From contig JAWQRM010000329.1 of assembly GCA_033557675.1 (NCBI GenBank), forward strand, positions 1-24,021: 24,021 nucleotides of DNA. The letters run 5' to 3'. How positions within the stretch are numbered: the first letter of the stretch is position 1; each line of letters begins with the position of its first letter. Made by a program: the position numbers and the translations under genes. Below are positions 1-8,344 of the stretch, piece after piece. This stretch comes from Coptodactyla brooksi. Its lineage: Eukaryota > Arthropoda > Insecta > Coleoptera > Scarabaeidae. Under the pieces are notes generated by a model. It was not told the origin of the DNA. It ran no database searches and saw only the letters and a list, made by a program, of their open reading frames with translations.

Positions 1-8
1 TCCTAGTG

Positions 9-31
9 CAGTAGGTAATCGGTTAACGAAC
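9..31 (+). repeat. Left terminal inverted repeat of the Tigger element
   Basis: 23 bp starting CAGTAGGTAATCGGTTAA. It matches the reverse complement of 1857-1879 at 19 of 23 positions; all four differences are transitions. Confidence 0.75.
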
Positions 32-231
32 ATAATCTGTTCCAAACATATGTTCGCTATCCGACTTGCTTGTTAACCGATCATCGATTTACCATAGATT
101 TTTATGGGAATTCGATAATGTAATTCGTTCTGGAGAAGTGTAAATGGCGTGGAAATATAATTAGTTCTTTTTCTTTTTTGTTTATGGGGCGTTAAAGAAT
201 ATGTCCAATGTCAATTCCTTTTCTCTCTTCT

Positions 232-1628
232 TCAGGATTTTCCGGAAGTGATTAATATAGCATTGTTGTAGAGATCCCCAACCCTATTGACATCAGCTTG
301 GTTTGGGTGCCATTCGAAGACTGTTGCTCTGACATCCTCCCACTTCAAAAGATCTTTAATGGCAGATGTCGGCATTGGCCCTCTTTGGTCTTTCTCTTTT
401 TCAGAAGGAGACACATTTCGCTGAGTTTCTTGGTGTTCTTCATTCAAGATTTTTTGGAGTTCTTCTGTCGTCAGCTCATCTTCATGTTCGATTATGAACT
501 CTTCAATGTCATCCTCGTTCACCTCCAATTCCAGATCTCTTGCAGTTGTCACAATTTCATCCATAATTTCAAAGATGTCTCCCTGTCTCCTTGAGAGGGT
601 GGACACAGCTTTCGCCAAGCAGAAATCAACTGTCGTTGAGTGATTTCTGACCACACCTTTTGAATGAGTCGAATAGCTTCAAGAATAATCCGCAATAACC
701 TCCTGATCTATTGTCTGAACCAGCAAAGTCATATTCGGAGGTAGAAACTGAACTGTCAGCCAGAGAAAGTCTGTTAGTAAATTATCTTCAAGGTGCTTTG
801 GGTGTCCTTGATGCTCGGGGCACAAACTTCAAACAGCCATTCTTTGACAAGAACCTGCATGACCCATGCTCTCTGATTCGATCTCCACATCACTGACAGT
901 CTTTTCTTGATTACGAATTTTTTTTTTGGATATTCTAGGATTCTCAGAGTGATAAATGAGAAGTGGTTTGAGCTTCATATCACCACTAGCCTTGCCTCCC
1001 AAAAGTAACGTCAATCGGTTTTTCGTGGTTTTATTTTATGCCCAGGAACACTTTTGTTTTTCCAAAACAAACTAGTTTCATCACAATTACATATTTGTTG
1101 TGGACAATATCCTTCTTTTTCAATGAATTCTTGAAATTTAAGACGGAACTTCTCAACTTCTGCTTTATTTGCACTAACAGACTCACCACGCATGATTAAT
1201 GCCAGATCTCCTTTTAAACTTTGTAAACCAGCCAGTGATAGCCTTGAATTCTAACTCCTCGGATGACGAACCTGGAATTTGTTCTTTCAATTCCACAAAC
1301 ATTTCTCTAGTCTTCTCTTGAATGATGGCCATACTAGTTACATCTCTTTTCATTTCCCATTCATCTATCCAAACTAAAAGTTACCTCTCCATTTTTTATG
1401 GATGGCACTTCTTTACTCCTCAGATGTGATTTTCATTACTCCTTTAGCTGCTTGAGTCTCCTTGATGATATCTTTCTTAGCTAAGATTGTACCTACTGTA
1501 GACCTGTTCAAGCCATACTGATTAGCAACATCAGTCATCTTTTGTCCACTCTCTACTTTGGCCATAATCTCTTGCTTGGTTTTTATGATGAGCACAGTTC
1601 TTGACACTCCACCCTTTTTAGTGCCCAT
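232..1628 (-). pseudogene. Tigger transposase pseudogene
   Basis: The DDE transposase of the element above, recognisable in order but split over several frames. 1628-1413: N-terminal CENP-B/Psq-type helix-turn-helix, with KQEIMAKVESGQKMTDVA and YGLNRSTVGTIL. About 1380-1195: the second DNA-binding region, with AIIQEKTREMFVEL and ITGWFTKFKRRSGI. 1193-1011: the first catalytic Asp in CNCDETSLFWK. 1014-830: TLLLGGKASGD and KPLLIYHSENPR. About 760-690: FLPPNMTLLVQTIDQEVI with the last catalytic Asp. 654-232: the acidic C-terminal tail. The usual LDNAPGHP block with the second catalytic residue is not intact; around 840-800 it reads only APSIKD after an apparent deletion. At least four frame changes and an in-frame stop make it inactive. 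The family call is secure. Confidence 0.85.
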
Positions 1629-1856
1629 AACATTGTCAAATGTTCAGTTTTTTTTATAAGGGTAGACAATTGACAAAGTGTCGGTGCACGCTACCTACGC
1701 TACGGTATACAACAATGTGGTAAACACTGTCGTGTAGTGTTGCCTCACTGCTAAGTGATGTGAATCATGTAGCACGTGCCCATAGTCAAAGAATGTGTGA
1801 TTGTTTTGCTTGTGTTGAAAAAATGTTTGTTGTCCCATTTGTTGATAGTCCGAACT

Positions 1857-1879
1857 GTTCATTAACTGATCACCCACTG
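1857..1879 (-). repeat. Right terminal inverted repeat of the Tigger element
   Basis: On the - strand it starts CAGTGGGTGATCAGTTAA. It sits directly against a TA dinucleotide (1880-1881), the normal Tc1/mariner-superfamily target duplication. Confidence 0.75.
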
Positions 1880-1987
1880 TAGTCCCTTCGGTGTCTCAAA
1901 CCTTTATAAATTTCTTCTATTGATTGGTTTATACTTCGAAAAATATCTTTCCTTTGACATGTCTACCGTTTAGTTTCAGAGAATTTA

Positions 1988-2190
1988 CTAGGTGCTCAAC
2001 TAAGGTTTCGGGTTTTTTGATTAATGAAAAATGGAAAATTTCAAGAGAAAATCAAAAAATTGTTTATTCAAAGTGTCATCCCTCGCTAGCTACACATTTT
2101 TGCCATCTCTCTGGCAATAGACAAATATAATTTTGCATTTCTTCGAAATTGGCCAAGTGTAAGGCCAATAAAATTTAAAGAAGTACTTCT
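1988..2190 (-). pseudogene. mariner transposase 3' end with one terminal repeat
   Basis: On the - strand around 2120-2055 the translation LPERWQKCVASEG, a stop, then HFE and a second stop reproduces the invariant C-terminus of mariner transposases (LPERW-KCV--DG-YFE). It is followed by ~50 bp of AT-rich tail and a putative inverted-repeat end starting CTAGGTGCTCAACTAAGG on the + strand at 1988, which abuts TA at 1986-1987. Only the last ~200 bp of the element is present; the catalytic DDD part is missing. It abuts the second Tigger relic on the right, so the junction near 2190-2220 is approximate. The C-terminal motif is clear; the terminal repeat is an inference, because no partner end was found. 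Confidence 0.7.
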
Positions 2191-2214
2191 CTTAATACTG
2201 AGACGAAGAAGACT

Positions 2215-2693
2215 TTCTGTTCTTTTGCTAGAAATCTTTTGTTTTGGAACAGTAGGTCTCAAAATTGAGCTTAAAATATTCTGTAAACCGTGCTGTAAGT
2301 AGATGAGCTGTCATCCAGACATTGTTATTCCGCTTATACCTAGAAGACAGGCTAAGTAGGTTTTTCGTAACGTTTAAGTATAGTGGGATTTTGAGAATAG
2401 TAAATAAGTGTAGGTTCCAACATAAGATCACCGGCAGCGTTGAGCTCTGGTAAGAGAGTTAATGTATCTTTTGCATCTTTAAATTCAGCAATTTAATTAC
2501 AAATTCTCTACCGATTCCCTAATTAGAATAGTCCTAGAACACAATTTTTCCAGTATAAAGCAGTTTCATCTACACAGAAGATTTGTTGTTTAGTATTCAA
2601 TTATCTTAGCTAATTCTTCAGAATAGCTTGTTGCAGCAGTTACATCAGTGATAGCTGCTGCATCCAACCCAGCACCATATGAGTGAGAGTAAA
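2215..2693 (-). pseudogene. TIGD1-like Tigger transposase fragment
   Basis: A second Tigger relic, distinct from the one at 9-1879. Read right to left: TAATSYSEELAKII (about 2645-2595); QQIFCVDETALYWK with the first catalytic Asp (about 2585-2550); DTLTLLPELNAAGD and PTLIYYSQNP (about 2480-2390); and WMTAHLLTARFTEYFKL followed by ETYCSKTK (about 2312-2235). These are colinear with the middle of TIGD1-type proteins. Internal stops and frame changes separate the blocks, and the second and third catalytic residues and both ends are missing. Its upstream continuation is split from it by the foldback element at 2704-2894 and resumes at about 2905. Confidence 0.75.
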
Positions 2694-2703
2694 TATATCC
2701 AGC
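2694..2703 (+). repeat. Target-site duplication of foldback copy 1 (left)
   Basis: TATATCCAGC, repeated exactly at 2895-2904 on the other side of the insertion. Confidence 0.75.
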
Positions 2704-2894
2704 CATAGAGTTGTGGATTTTGGAACCTTTGGTTTAGTAACAAACTTAAACAATGTCACCACTACACCAAAACAGCAAATAAACTTTTCAGTTTTGATCT
2801 CGTGGTGGCATTGTTTAACTTCTGGTGATGATATGGTCAACGAGACGCATCGAGCAAATAAACTTTTTGGTATAGTGGTGGCATTATTTAACTT
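2704..2894 (+). mobile_element. Foldback element, copy 1 of 3
   Basis: A 191-bp insertion flanked by a perfect 10-bp duplication, TATATCCAGC, at 2694-2703 and 2895-2904. Its left arm (TCACCACTACACCAAAA near 2755-2772) pairs with the right arm near 2865-2895 (TTTTTGGTATAGTGGTGG), and a second partial right arm lies at 2800-2820. The 5' segment GGATTTTGGAACCTTTG is shared with the copy at 9535. The core TGATGATATGGTCAACGAGACGCATCGAGCA is the degenerate counterpart of the hammerhead-like core at 9651, given here only as TGATGA, GAGAC and GAGCA signatures: the CUGANGA cytosine is a G and GAAA is GAGA. The insertion splits a Tigger relic, so it is the younger of the two. Confidence 0.75.
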
Positions 2895-2904
2895 TATATC
2901 CAGC
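2895..2904 (+). repeat. Target-site duplication of foldback copy 1 (right)
   Basis: TATATCCAGC, identical to 2694-2703. Confidence 0.75.
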
Positions 2905-2959
2905 ATTCTTAACAACATTTTGACTAAACAGTGGTATGTATACGCAGTTCATTAATAAA

Positions 2960-2979
2960 GTTGTTATTTCTTTGTTTAG
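2960..2979 (+). promoter_or_regulatory. Splice acceptor of the PSMB1 last exon
   Basis: The tract GTTGTTATTTCTTTGTTTAG ends in AG at 2978-2979. Homology to PSMB1 begins immediately after it, and translation upstream has no similarity to the proteasome N-terminus. This fixes the exon start at 2980 rather than at the ATG at 2936. Confidence 0.85.
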
Positions 2980-3592
2980 GAGTGTGGTAGCCATTGGTGG
3001 TGATGGATTTGTTGTCATTGGAGCAGACACTCGCCTCAGCACAGGTTTTGCTATTTATACAAGAGAACAAAAAAAGATTTTTAAGTTGAGTGAGAGCACT
3101 GTGCTTGGATGTGCTGGATGTTGGTGTGATACTTTGACATTGACAAGAATCCTAAGGGCACGTATGCAAATGTACGAGCAGGAACATAATAAGACAATGA
3201 CCACAATGGCAGCTGCGCAAATGTTGTCTACTATGCTCTACTACAAAAGATTCTTTCCATACTATATTTCCAATATTCTCTGTGGACTGGATTCGGATGG
3301 GAAGGGCTGCGTATACAGTTACGATCCAATAGGTCACTGTGAAAGAACTACTTACCGTGCTGGAGGCTCTGCCGGAGCTTTGCTTCAACCATTGTTGGAT
3401 AATCAGGTTGGGTTTAAAAATATGCAGAATGTGACCAGCAAAGAGATTACCTTGGAGAGAGCGCTGGCAGTCCTTAAGGACGTGTTCATTTCTGCTGCCG
3501 AAAGAGATATTTATACTGGAGACAGTATTATTATCAATATAATTACAAAGGATGGAATTAAAGAAGAGAAATTTGAGCTTAGAAAGGATTAG
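2980..3592 (+). CDS. PSMB1: Proteasome subunit beta type-1 (20S beta6), last coding exon
   Basis: A structural, non-proteolytic beta subunit of the 20S proteasome core in cytosol and nucleus. After the acceptor AG the first base completes a glycine codon; the exon then encodes 203 residues to TAG at 3590-3592. That equals human residues 39-241 with no net length change. Landmarks: SVVAIGGDG, then GADTRLSTGF (the beta-strand and DTR signature), TVLGCAGCWCDTLTLTRI, NKTMTT, YYKRFFPYYISNILCGLD, GKGCVYSYDPIG, YRAGGSAGALLQPLLDNQVG, and DVFISAAERDIYTGDS near the C-terminus. There is no catalytic N-terminal threonine, as expected for beta6. The N-terminal exon(s), about 38 residues, are not seen in the window and should lie to the left, across an intron of at least 2.9 kb filled with transposon relics. 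An intact frame, a good acceptor and poly(A) signals argue for a working gene rather than a processed copy. Confidence 0.95.
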
Positions 3593-3601
3593 GTCCATTA
3601 G

Positions 3602-3637
3602 AATAAATTTTGCATGTCTAAATATGTTTCCAATAAA
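3602..3637 (+). promoter_or_regulatory. Two polyadenylation signals of PSMB1
   Basis: AATAAA occurs at 3602-3607, 10 bases after the stop codon, and again at 3632-3637. A T-rich stretch follows at 3640-3668. The second signal is better placed for a short 3' UTR. Confidence 0.65.
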
Positions 3638-3669
3638 ATTGTTTTAATTAATTTTATTTTTATTTCCGT

Positions 3670-4225
3670 CCTCACAAGCATTATGTATGTTTATATCTAT
3701 GATAGAACTATGCTGATTATTATTATTGCAACTGCTTAAACATTGAAATTATGGCTGCTACTTTTTAAAGCTTTTATGATCTTACCACAACGGAGGATTG
3801 GATCCCCTTCAATTATTATGATAGAAGAGCAAAAACAATGAATCAAACACGTGCACAGTGCATTCTAACTACAACTCACACTGTGTTTGTGAGGATTGCA
3901 ATCATCAATTTTCATGCAATATTTTAATTAATATTCTTTTTTCAAAGTAATTCACTAACAACCATGGCCTAGCATTTTAAATAACAATGAGCACACTAGT
4001 AATGAATTGGATATAATAATAAATAGCTGTGGTAACTATTTTAGTTTAATTTTTTTACCATTGGATAGTATTTACAGCTTCAGGTTGACACATTGATTGT
4101 TGAATATTTATCTTCCTTGCTTTGGCTTACACATGGGTTCGATGTTCTTTGATGCCTGATTGACGAGCAATTTTTCTAATCGTAGCCGACATGTTTCAAT
4201 GTTATTGCTATATTCAAGACTTGAA
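3670..4225. other. Intergenic stretch, no gene seen
   Basis: AT-rich sequence between the PSMB1 3' end and the hAT relic. I see no open frame with recognisable similarity and no repeat with clear ends. A short imperfect inverted pair (CAAACACGTGCACAGTG near 3845 and CACTGTGTTTG near 3879) is the only structure noted. Confidence 0.5.
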
Positions 4226-4359
4226 GTTAGTGACAACTATAGACCAGATTATTTACATTTGCATGTTTTGCCCATTTTCATGGATTGTTGCAAATTTTAC
4301 TTAAAATCTAGTGATGGTGCACTAAGTGGCAGTGAAAGTCCACTTCCAAAGGCAGACAA

Positions 4360-5383
4360 AAAAGAACGCGTTTAGCATAAATTTAAGTGAATGCTTTCGA
4401 GTAATATTCCTCTTCACAAACTTACAAATTTACCTTCAATGATTTTCTGTGGAAATATTACTCGAATCAAAATATACCAGACCAATCAACATTGCGTAAA
4501 AATTACATACGGACAATTTACGTTCATGTTCTGGAAGAAATATGCAATGAACCCAGGAATAGCATTGTTTGGATTTCAGCTGACAACACTACCAACAGTT
4601 GTGGCCGTTACATTCAGAATTTAATTGTCGGTGCATTAAACTAGGCCCTTCTTCCTATTTATTAGCCTGCAAAGAACTTGAAAAGATAAATCATTCTATG
4701 ATCGCTGGATTTGTGAATGAAGCTATTAAAAAAATATTTCCTGAATCTTCTGCAGATAAAAGAGTGTTTATATTTCTCTTAGATGCTACTCTTTATATGA
4801 TGACAACCAATGCCCTCCAGATATTTTATCCCAATTTGGGATAAAATACCTCCCGAACTAGTGGTAACCCAATGGGGAATGTGGATTGAAAGTGTACTGT
4901 TTTACAAAGAACATTTCGATAGCATCAAGGGTGTAGTAAATTAGTCCGATAGTACAGAGGCTATGATAGTTTGTCGGTGCAAGGAAGCTTTTAAAGATTC
5001 TGGTATTAAAGCAACATAGCTGTGAGTAGCATTCATTTTTCCCGTACATCTGGGAGTATTAAAAAGCTTAAAACTCAAGGTTCGGCGTTGACTGAATCTA
5101 TTCAGTTGATGAATGAAATCCGCCAAATGAACTCTGCATTGGCAAAGGTATTCCTAAACAAACTTAAAAATTTGAAAACATTTTGAAGAACAACCTAGGC
5201 CTTGAACCTTTGTGTCAAATTAATAGTTTTGTTAATGAAACAGGTGAACTTTTGCTAGAAGCAATATCTGCTAACATAACACCTAAATTCAAATACTGCC
5301 GTGATACCTCAGTGGATGTATCTATTGTAGAACATTTGGAACTACCTGACTACATTTTCAAGAGTAACAAAAATGTGAAATAA
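4360..5383 (+). pseudogene. CGGBP1-like hAT transposase pseudogene
   Basis: This matches the hAT-derived protein family annotated in arthropods as CGG triplet repeat-binding protein 1-like, spread over all three + frames. Blocks in order: SSNIPLHKLTN (4397-4430); WKYYSNQNIPDQSTLRKNY (about 4450-4505); VWISADNTTN and CGRYIQNLIVGALN (4567-4643), the Asp here falling in the first catalytic block of the family; YLLACKELEKINHSMIAGFV (about 4655-4715); FIFLLDATLYM and LQIFYPNLG (4770-4840); then IPPELVVTQWGMWIESV (about 4847-4895); SIKKLKTQGSALTESI (about 5055-5105); and a C-terminal tail to a TAA at 5381-5383, where the usual dimerisation motif SVDVERSFS is degraded to SVDVSIVEH. A segment of the family between FYPNL and the Q/RWG block is deleted at about 4848. 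The N-terminal zinc-finger part is not readable. Confidence 0.7.
4822..4848. repeat. 27-bp perfect palindrome at a deletion junction
   Basis: Thirteen-base arms, TATTTTATCCCAA and its reverse complement, around a single T. The left arm is the coding sequence for FYPNL of the hAT relic. The right arm occupies the point where the family's central segment is missing. Confidence 0.8.
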
Positions 5384-5589
5384 TTGTTAAAATCGATATT
5401 TTATTCACCTACTTACTAATTGTGTGCTGTAATGTAAATAAAAAACTAAAAATTATTATTTCTCTATTACTTAATGTTGCATATTTTAACACTTTTCAGT
5501 AGTTTTCATGCGTATTTTTAGCATTTTTTATGAATATTTCAAGCTTTTTGTGTCGTATGTAATCTGGTCTCTAGTGATGACCCTGAAAC

Positions 5590-6690
5590 ATGTTGACTAG
5601 GACTAGAAAAACAGTGCTCCTGAATGAGGCATCAAAGAACATCAAACCTATAAGGCACAAGAGTACTTTGTACTCTGAATATAAACAAGTACCCTTGCTC
5701 AGACCATGTGAGTCCTTTATTTATAAAACACTGGCACACACTAAATTATGCACTACATTTGGTTTTCAATAAATTTTTAAAAGAACGCTACTTTCAATCG
5801 ATCTTGAATTTATATGCGAGACTCGAAACAAAATCTGTTTTTGTAAGTCAAGTATGCAACTGCAGACCTACTTACGTTTCCTATTTTGAATTAAGTCAGA
5901 AAAACTTCTAAATATTGTCCTTTGTCACTACCAATCACTCTGATCATTAACACCATGGTATTATTCCCAAAATATTCAGTTTAAATTTAAAACAGAATCA
6001 AGTAAATGTTGTTTGTAGATTTTTCTAAAGGTTTTGGCGAATTTAACCACAGCAACAAACACAAGCTACGCAGGACAAAGACAAAGGAGTCATTCCTGTT
6101 AGTTAGAATGTTATTTGATGGATTGCTCAGTCTTGACTATAGGCAATTTAGTCTATTGAATTAATGATTAAAAAATGCAAAATAGTAATATATTTTTTTA
6201 TTAAACAAGAAATAGTCTAATGGAGTAAGAATAACAACTTACAATCATTGTTTAATGTGACTATCTGATGTTTAAATAGTTAATCGAATCCCTGTCTGAA
6301 CATCCACTAGACCATGTGCTGAGATCTCTGTCTAAACAGTGTGACAATTTTCATCTGAAGTATTAAAAATTCCCAGAGATAATTGGACGAAACTATTGTA
6401 CCTTATTGCATAGATAAGTTGTTTTATATGTGCCCAAAGATAATATGGAGTTTTAAGTCAGCGCAGCATATTGTGTGTCTCAAACCTTTCTCAAAAATAA
6501 TAAGGCAGACGACTATCCTCAAATATATAAAATTCGTTTCAAAATGGTCCACTTTGAAAATTAGGATATATGTGAGCTTTATATTATATTATCTGTATGG
6601 TATTATTTAAAGTACTTTGACGTTTGCTTACAAACATATAAAACAATATTTATTAACAAGCAAATGTAAGAATAATAGAAACAATTTCTA
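5590..6690. other. AT-rich stretch, no gene recognised
   Basis: Several short open frames lie here (for example 5590-5772, 5708-5911 and 6383-6610 on +), but none has recognisable motifs, splice context or similarity. I see no tandem repeat or long inverted repeat. Confidence 0.4.
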
Positions 6691-6696
6691 ATATTC

Positions 6697-6730
6697 TTAG
6701 ATTTTGGATTCTAAAAAATCCAAAATCTAA
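6697..6730. repeat. 14-bp perfect inverted repeat beside the Tc1 relic
   Basis: TTAGATTTTGGATT (6697-6710) and its exact reverse complement (6717-6730) around a 6-base loop. It lies ~60 bp beyond the C-terminal end of the Tc1-like transposase and may be part of the element's terminal region. Confidence 0.75.
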
Positions 6731-6758
6731 AATTTAACAAAATTTTCATCTTACAAAA

Positions 6759-7240
6759 AGGTAAGACAGCTTTTTGCAAAAATTATAATTGTTTCAAAAT
6801 TAATACTTAGTGTGGCCTCCATTAACTTCAAGAATGCCAATAAACAATTTTGCGTGTGAGACATCACAGAGTACAACAAATCATTAGAGAAGTTAATCCA
6901 AACTTGGTTGACTGCATTTTTGAACATTTTAAGATTGTTATACTTGTGGCTGTATGGGCCACAAGCTAATTCAACTGGATTCATATCCGGAAAGCAGAAA
7001 TATCAAAACATTGTTATTGTGTAGTCATTGCATTGTACTTTCAGTACTCTTATAATAAAGCACTTGTATTGGGACGTTATCTTGTTGAAAAGCAAACTTC
7101 ATATTAACTCTGGACTTCACATAAGGAATATGTATATTTCCCTACCAATTGCTGGTAAAGTACACTAAATGTCACATGCCATCTAAACAGAAGCCAAGTT
7201 ATACTGCCTTTGTCTCCTCCTTGGCACCTTATTGTTACAT
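6759..7240 (-). pseudogene. Tc1/mariner-type transposase, C-terminal half, degraded
   Basis: Read right to left: a weak GG-DKGSITW block (about 7230-7190, canonical GGGSVMVWG); MKFAFQQDNVP at about 7105-7070 with the second catalytic Asp; and PDMNPVELACG near 6990-6960 with the third acidic residue in NPVE. Then come YNNLKMFKNAVNQVWIN and NGGHTKY followed by a stop at about 6815, the standard Tc1 C-terminus. A frame change separates the QQDN block from PDMNPVE, and another precedes NGGHTKY. The N-terminal DNA-binding part is missing. It is dead as a transposase; the family call is firm. Confidence 0.75.
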
Positions 7241-7544
7241 ATTTAAAACAAGTTTCTTTTTAAATGTCCTACCAATAGTTGCAAAACCTGCCAGGGCTGT
7301 CTAAATTTTGTGGTTTTTCATAATAAAAATATCACCTTTTTTTTCTATTAAATGCTTATTCGGTTATGGCATTTTCTGAATATTAAAACTAGTTACTATG
7401 ACCAACCATTAATTTTACACTAATAAATTTTGAAAACTAGCGCTTAAAGTTCATCATTCAGTGATGTCGTGCAGGTATCTGTTTTCCAGTTTGATGCCGT
7501 TAAGTCACTAACACTACACCAACTCTGCGCTTGCACAGCACAAC
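7241..7544. other. Short AT-rich spacer, nothing recognised
   Basis: No coding similarity or repeat structure seen between the Tc1 and Jockey-like fragments. Confidence 0.4.
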
Positions 7545-7841
7545 ACCAGTTCGAAGGGTATAGTCCTCTTTAAACGTCTTCGTTCGTCACCACGGTTGAG
7601 TAGTCATATAGCCTTGATTAGTGATGTGCTGATGGAATCTTGTTTCATACTTGGCAGCAAAACGTTTGATCTCGGTAGCAACATCATCGATTCCAAGATC
7701 ACAATGGATATCACTATGACGACAATACCACAGAGGCATGTTACGAAGCACTTTTTTCTGGAAGATTTGAAACCTTTGGATGTGGCACTGTTTAGCGCAG
7801 TCCCAGAGTTGTAAGCTAAAAACCCACCGTAGCCACCACAT
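7545..7841 (-). pseudogene. Jockey-clade LINE ORF2 C-terminus, 5'-truncated
   Basis: On the - strand the reading LQLWDCAKQCHIQRFQIFQK, then KVLRNMPLWY, HSDIHCDLGIDDVATEIKR and YETRFHQHITN is colinear with the post-RT tail of Jockey-type retrotransposons (QLWG-A--SNI-ILQRFQSK-LR-I--APWY---T-H-DL-I--V--EI). After a frame change it continues as ERRRLKRTIPFELV (7586-7545), the RRLKR-KP-DL tail. Everything upstream, including the reverse transcriptase, is absent, as expected for a 5'-truncated LINE copy. No poly(A) tail remains at the 3' end. Confidence 0.75.
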
Positions 7842-8180
7842 TTAGGTAATACATATTTATAGTAATGTCCTGTTGATATTTCTCTAAATGTTTATTGATT
7901 ACATTAATAAATCAAACGACTTTTATTAGCGGCATATCTTTTCACTACTTATTTCTATGGTTATTACTTTGAATATTTCTAGTACACCTTTTAAATTTCC
8001 TAAAGGATACCACTGTTCGGGAATAGTCATATTTAATGCATTACTGCAGCAAGCATTGTTACGACAGCATCGTTGTTTGATAGAATTCCCAGATCAAAGC
8101 CTGGGAATTTTGTTTGAAGCATTCCACTATAGCTTTCATTGTTTGAATCATCAGTTTAATGTCTACTAAACTCGCTTGAA

Positions 8181-8197
8181 CTCTCTCTCTCTCTCTC
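8181..8197. repeat. (CT)n microsatellite
   Basis: Eight CT units plus one base. On the - strand this is an (AG)n tail directly after the LINE-like fragment at 8198-8330, as seen at 3' ends of some LINEs. Confidence 0.85.
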
Positions 8198-8330
8198 CAA
8201 CGGCGCTACAGCCCAACTTGAGCCTAGGCCTCCTGCAACTTTTGCCTCCATACATCTCTATTCATAACAGTTCTTTGGCAAACCCGTGTTCCAAAAAGGT
8301 TTAGGGCGTCCTTGGATACTTCACCTTCTG
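8198..8330 (-). pseudogene. LINE ORF2 extreme C-terminus remnant
   Basis: On the - strand the translation RTVMNRDVWRQKLQEA, a stop, then AQVGL, stop, RRW resembles the end of a family of LINE ORF2 proteins (R--A-DRE-WR-L---A-A--GL-stop). The nucleotide motif GGCGCTACAGCCC on the + strand recurs, from memory, in many arthropod copies of such tails. The piece is short and decayed; the (AG)n that follows supports a LINE 3' end. It could instead belong to a SINE that borrowed this tail. Confidence 0.5.
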
Positions 8331-8344
8331 TTTCCTTGATTTGA

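Larger units (their letters stand above)
9..1879 (-). mobile_element. Tigger/pogo-type DNA transposon, nearly complete, degenerate
   Basis: A 1.87-kb element bounded by 23-bp terminal inverted repeats (9-31 and 1857-1879) that differ at four positions, all transitions. Both begin CAGT and contain a GTTAA core, as in Tigger ends. The right end is followed by TA (1880-1881), the expected target duplication; the left end is preceded by TG (7-8), read here as a decayed TA. The left end also has a subterminal palindrome (CGGTTAACGA at 20-29 against TGTTAACCGA at 71-80). The transposase is read right to left and is broken. The transposase homology is seen in the sequence; full-element status is inferred from the matched ends. 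Confidence 0.8.
4226..5585 (+). mobile_element. hAT-type DNA transposon relic with degenerate inverted ends
   Basis: An ~1.36-kb element around the CGGBP1-like coding relic. An 11-bp perfect inverted match, AGACCAGATTA, lies at 4241-4251 and as its reverse complement at 5560-5570; both sit ~15 bp inside the proposed ends. Read inward, the right end is CAGGGTCATCACTAGAG, consistent with the CAGNG start common in hAT ends. The left end is more decayed (GTTAGTGACAACTATAG). I could not confirm an 8-bp target duplication. Ends are inferred from the inverted match and position; the coding content is the stronger evidence. Confidence 0.6.

Noticed and set aside
298..594. 98-codon open frame on the + strand
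   Set aside because: It is the antisense of the Tigger transposase C-terminal region, which explains the open frame.
2936..2979. ATG at 2936 as a PSMB1 start
   Set aside because: The encoded MYTQFINKVVISLF has no likeness to proteasome N-termini and overlaps a pyrimidine tract plus AG acceptor; it is intron.
3152..3598. 148-codon open frame on the - strand
   Set aside because: Antisense of the PSMB1 exon; no similarity of its own.
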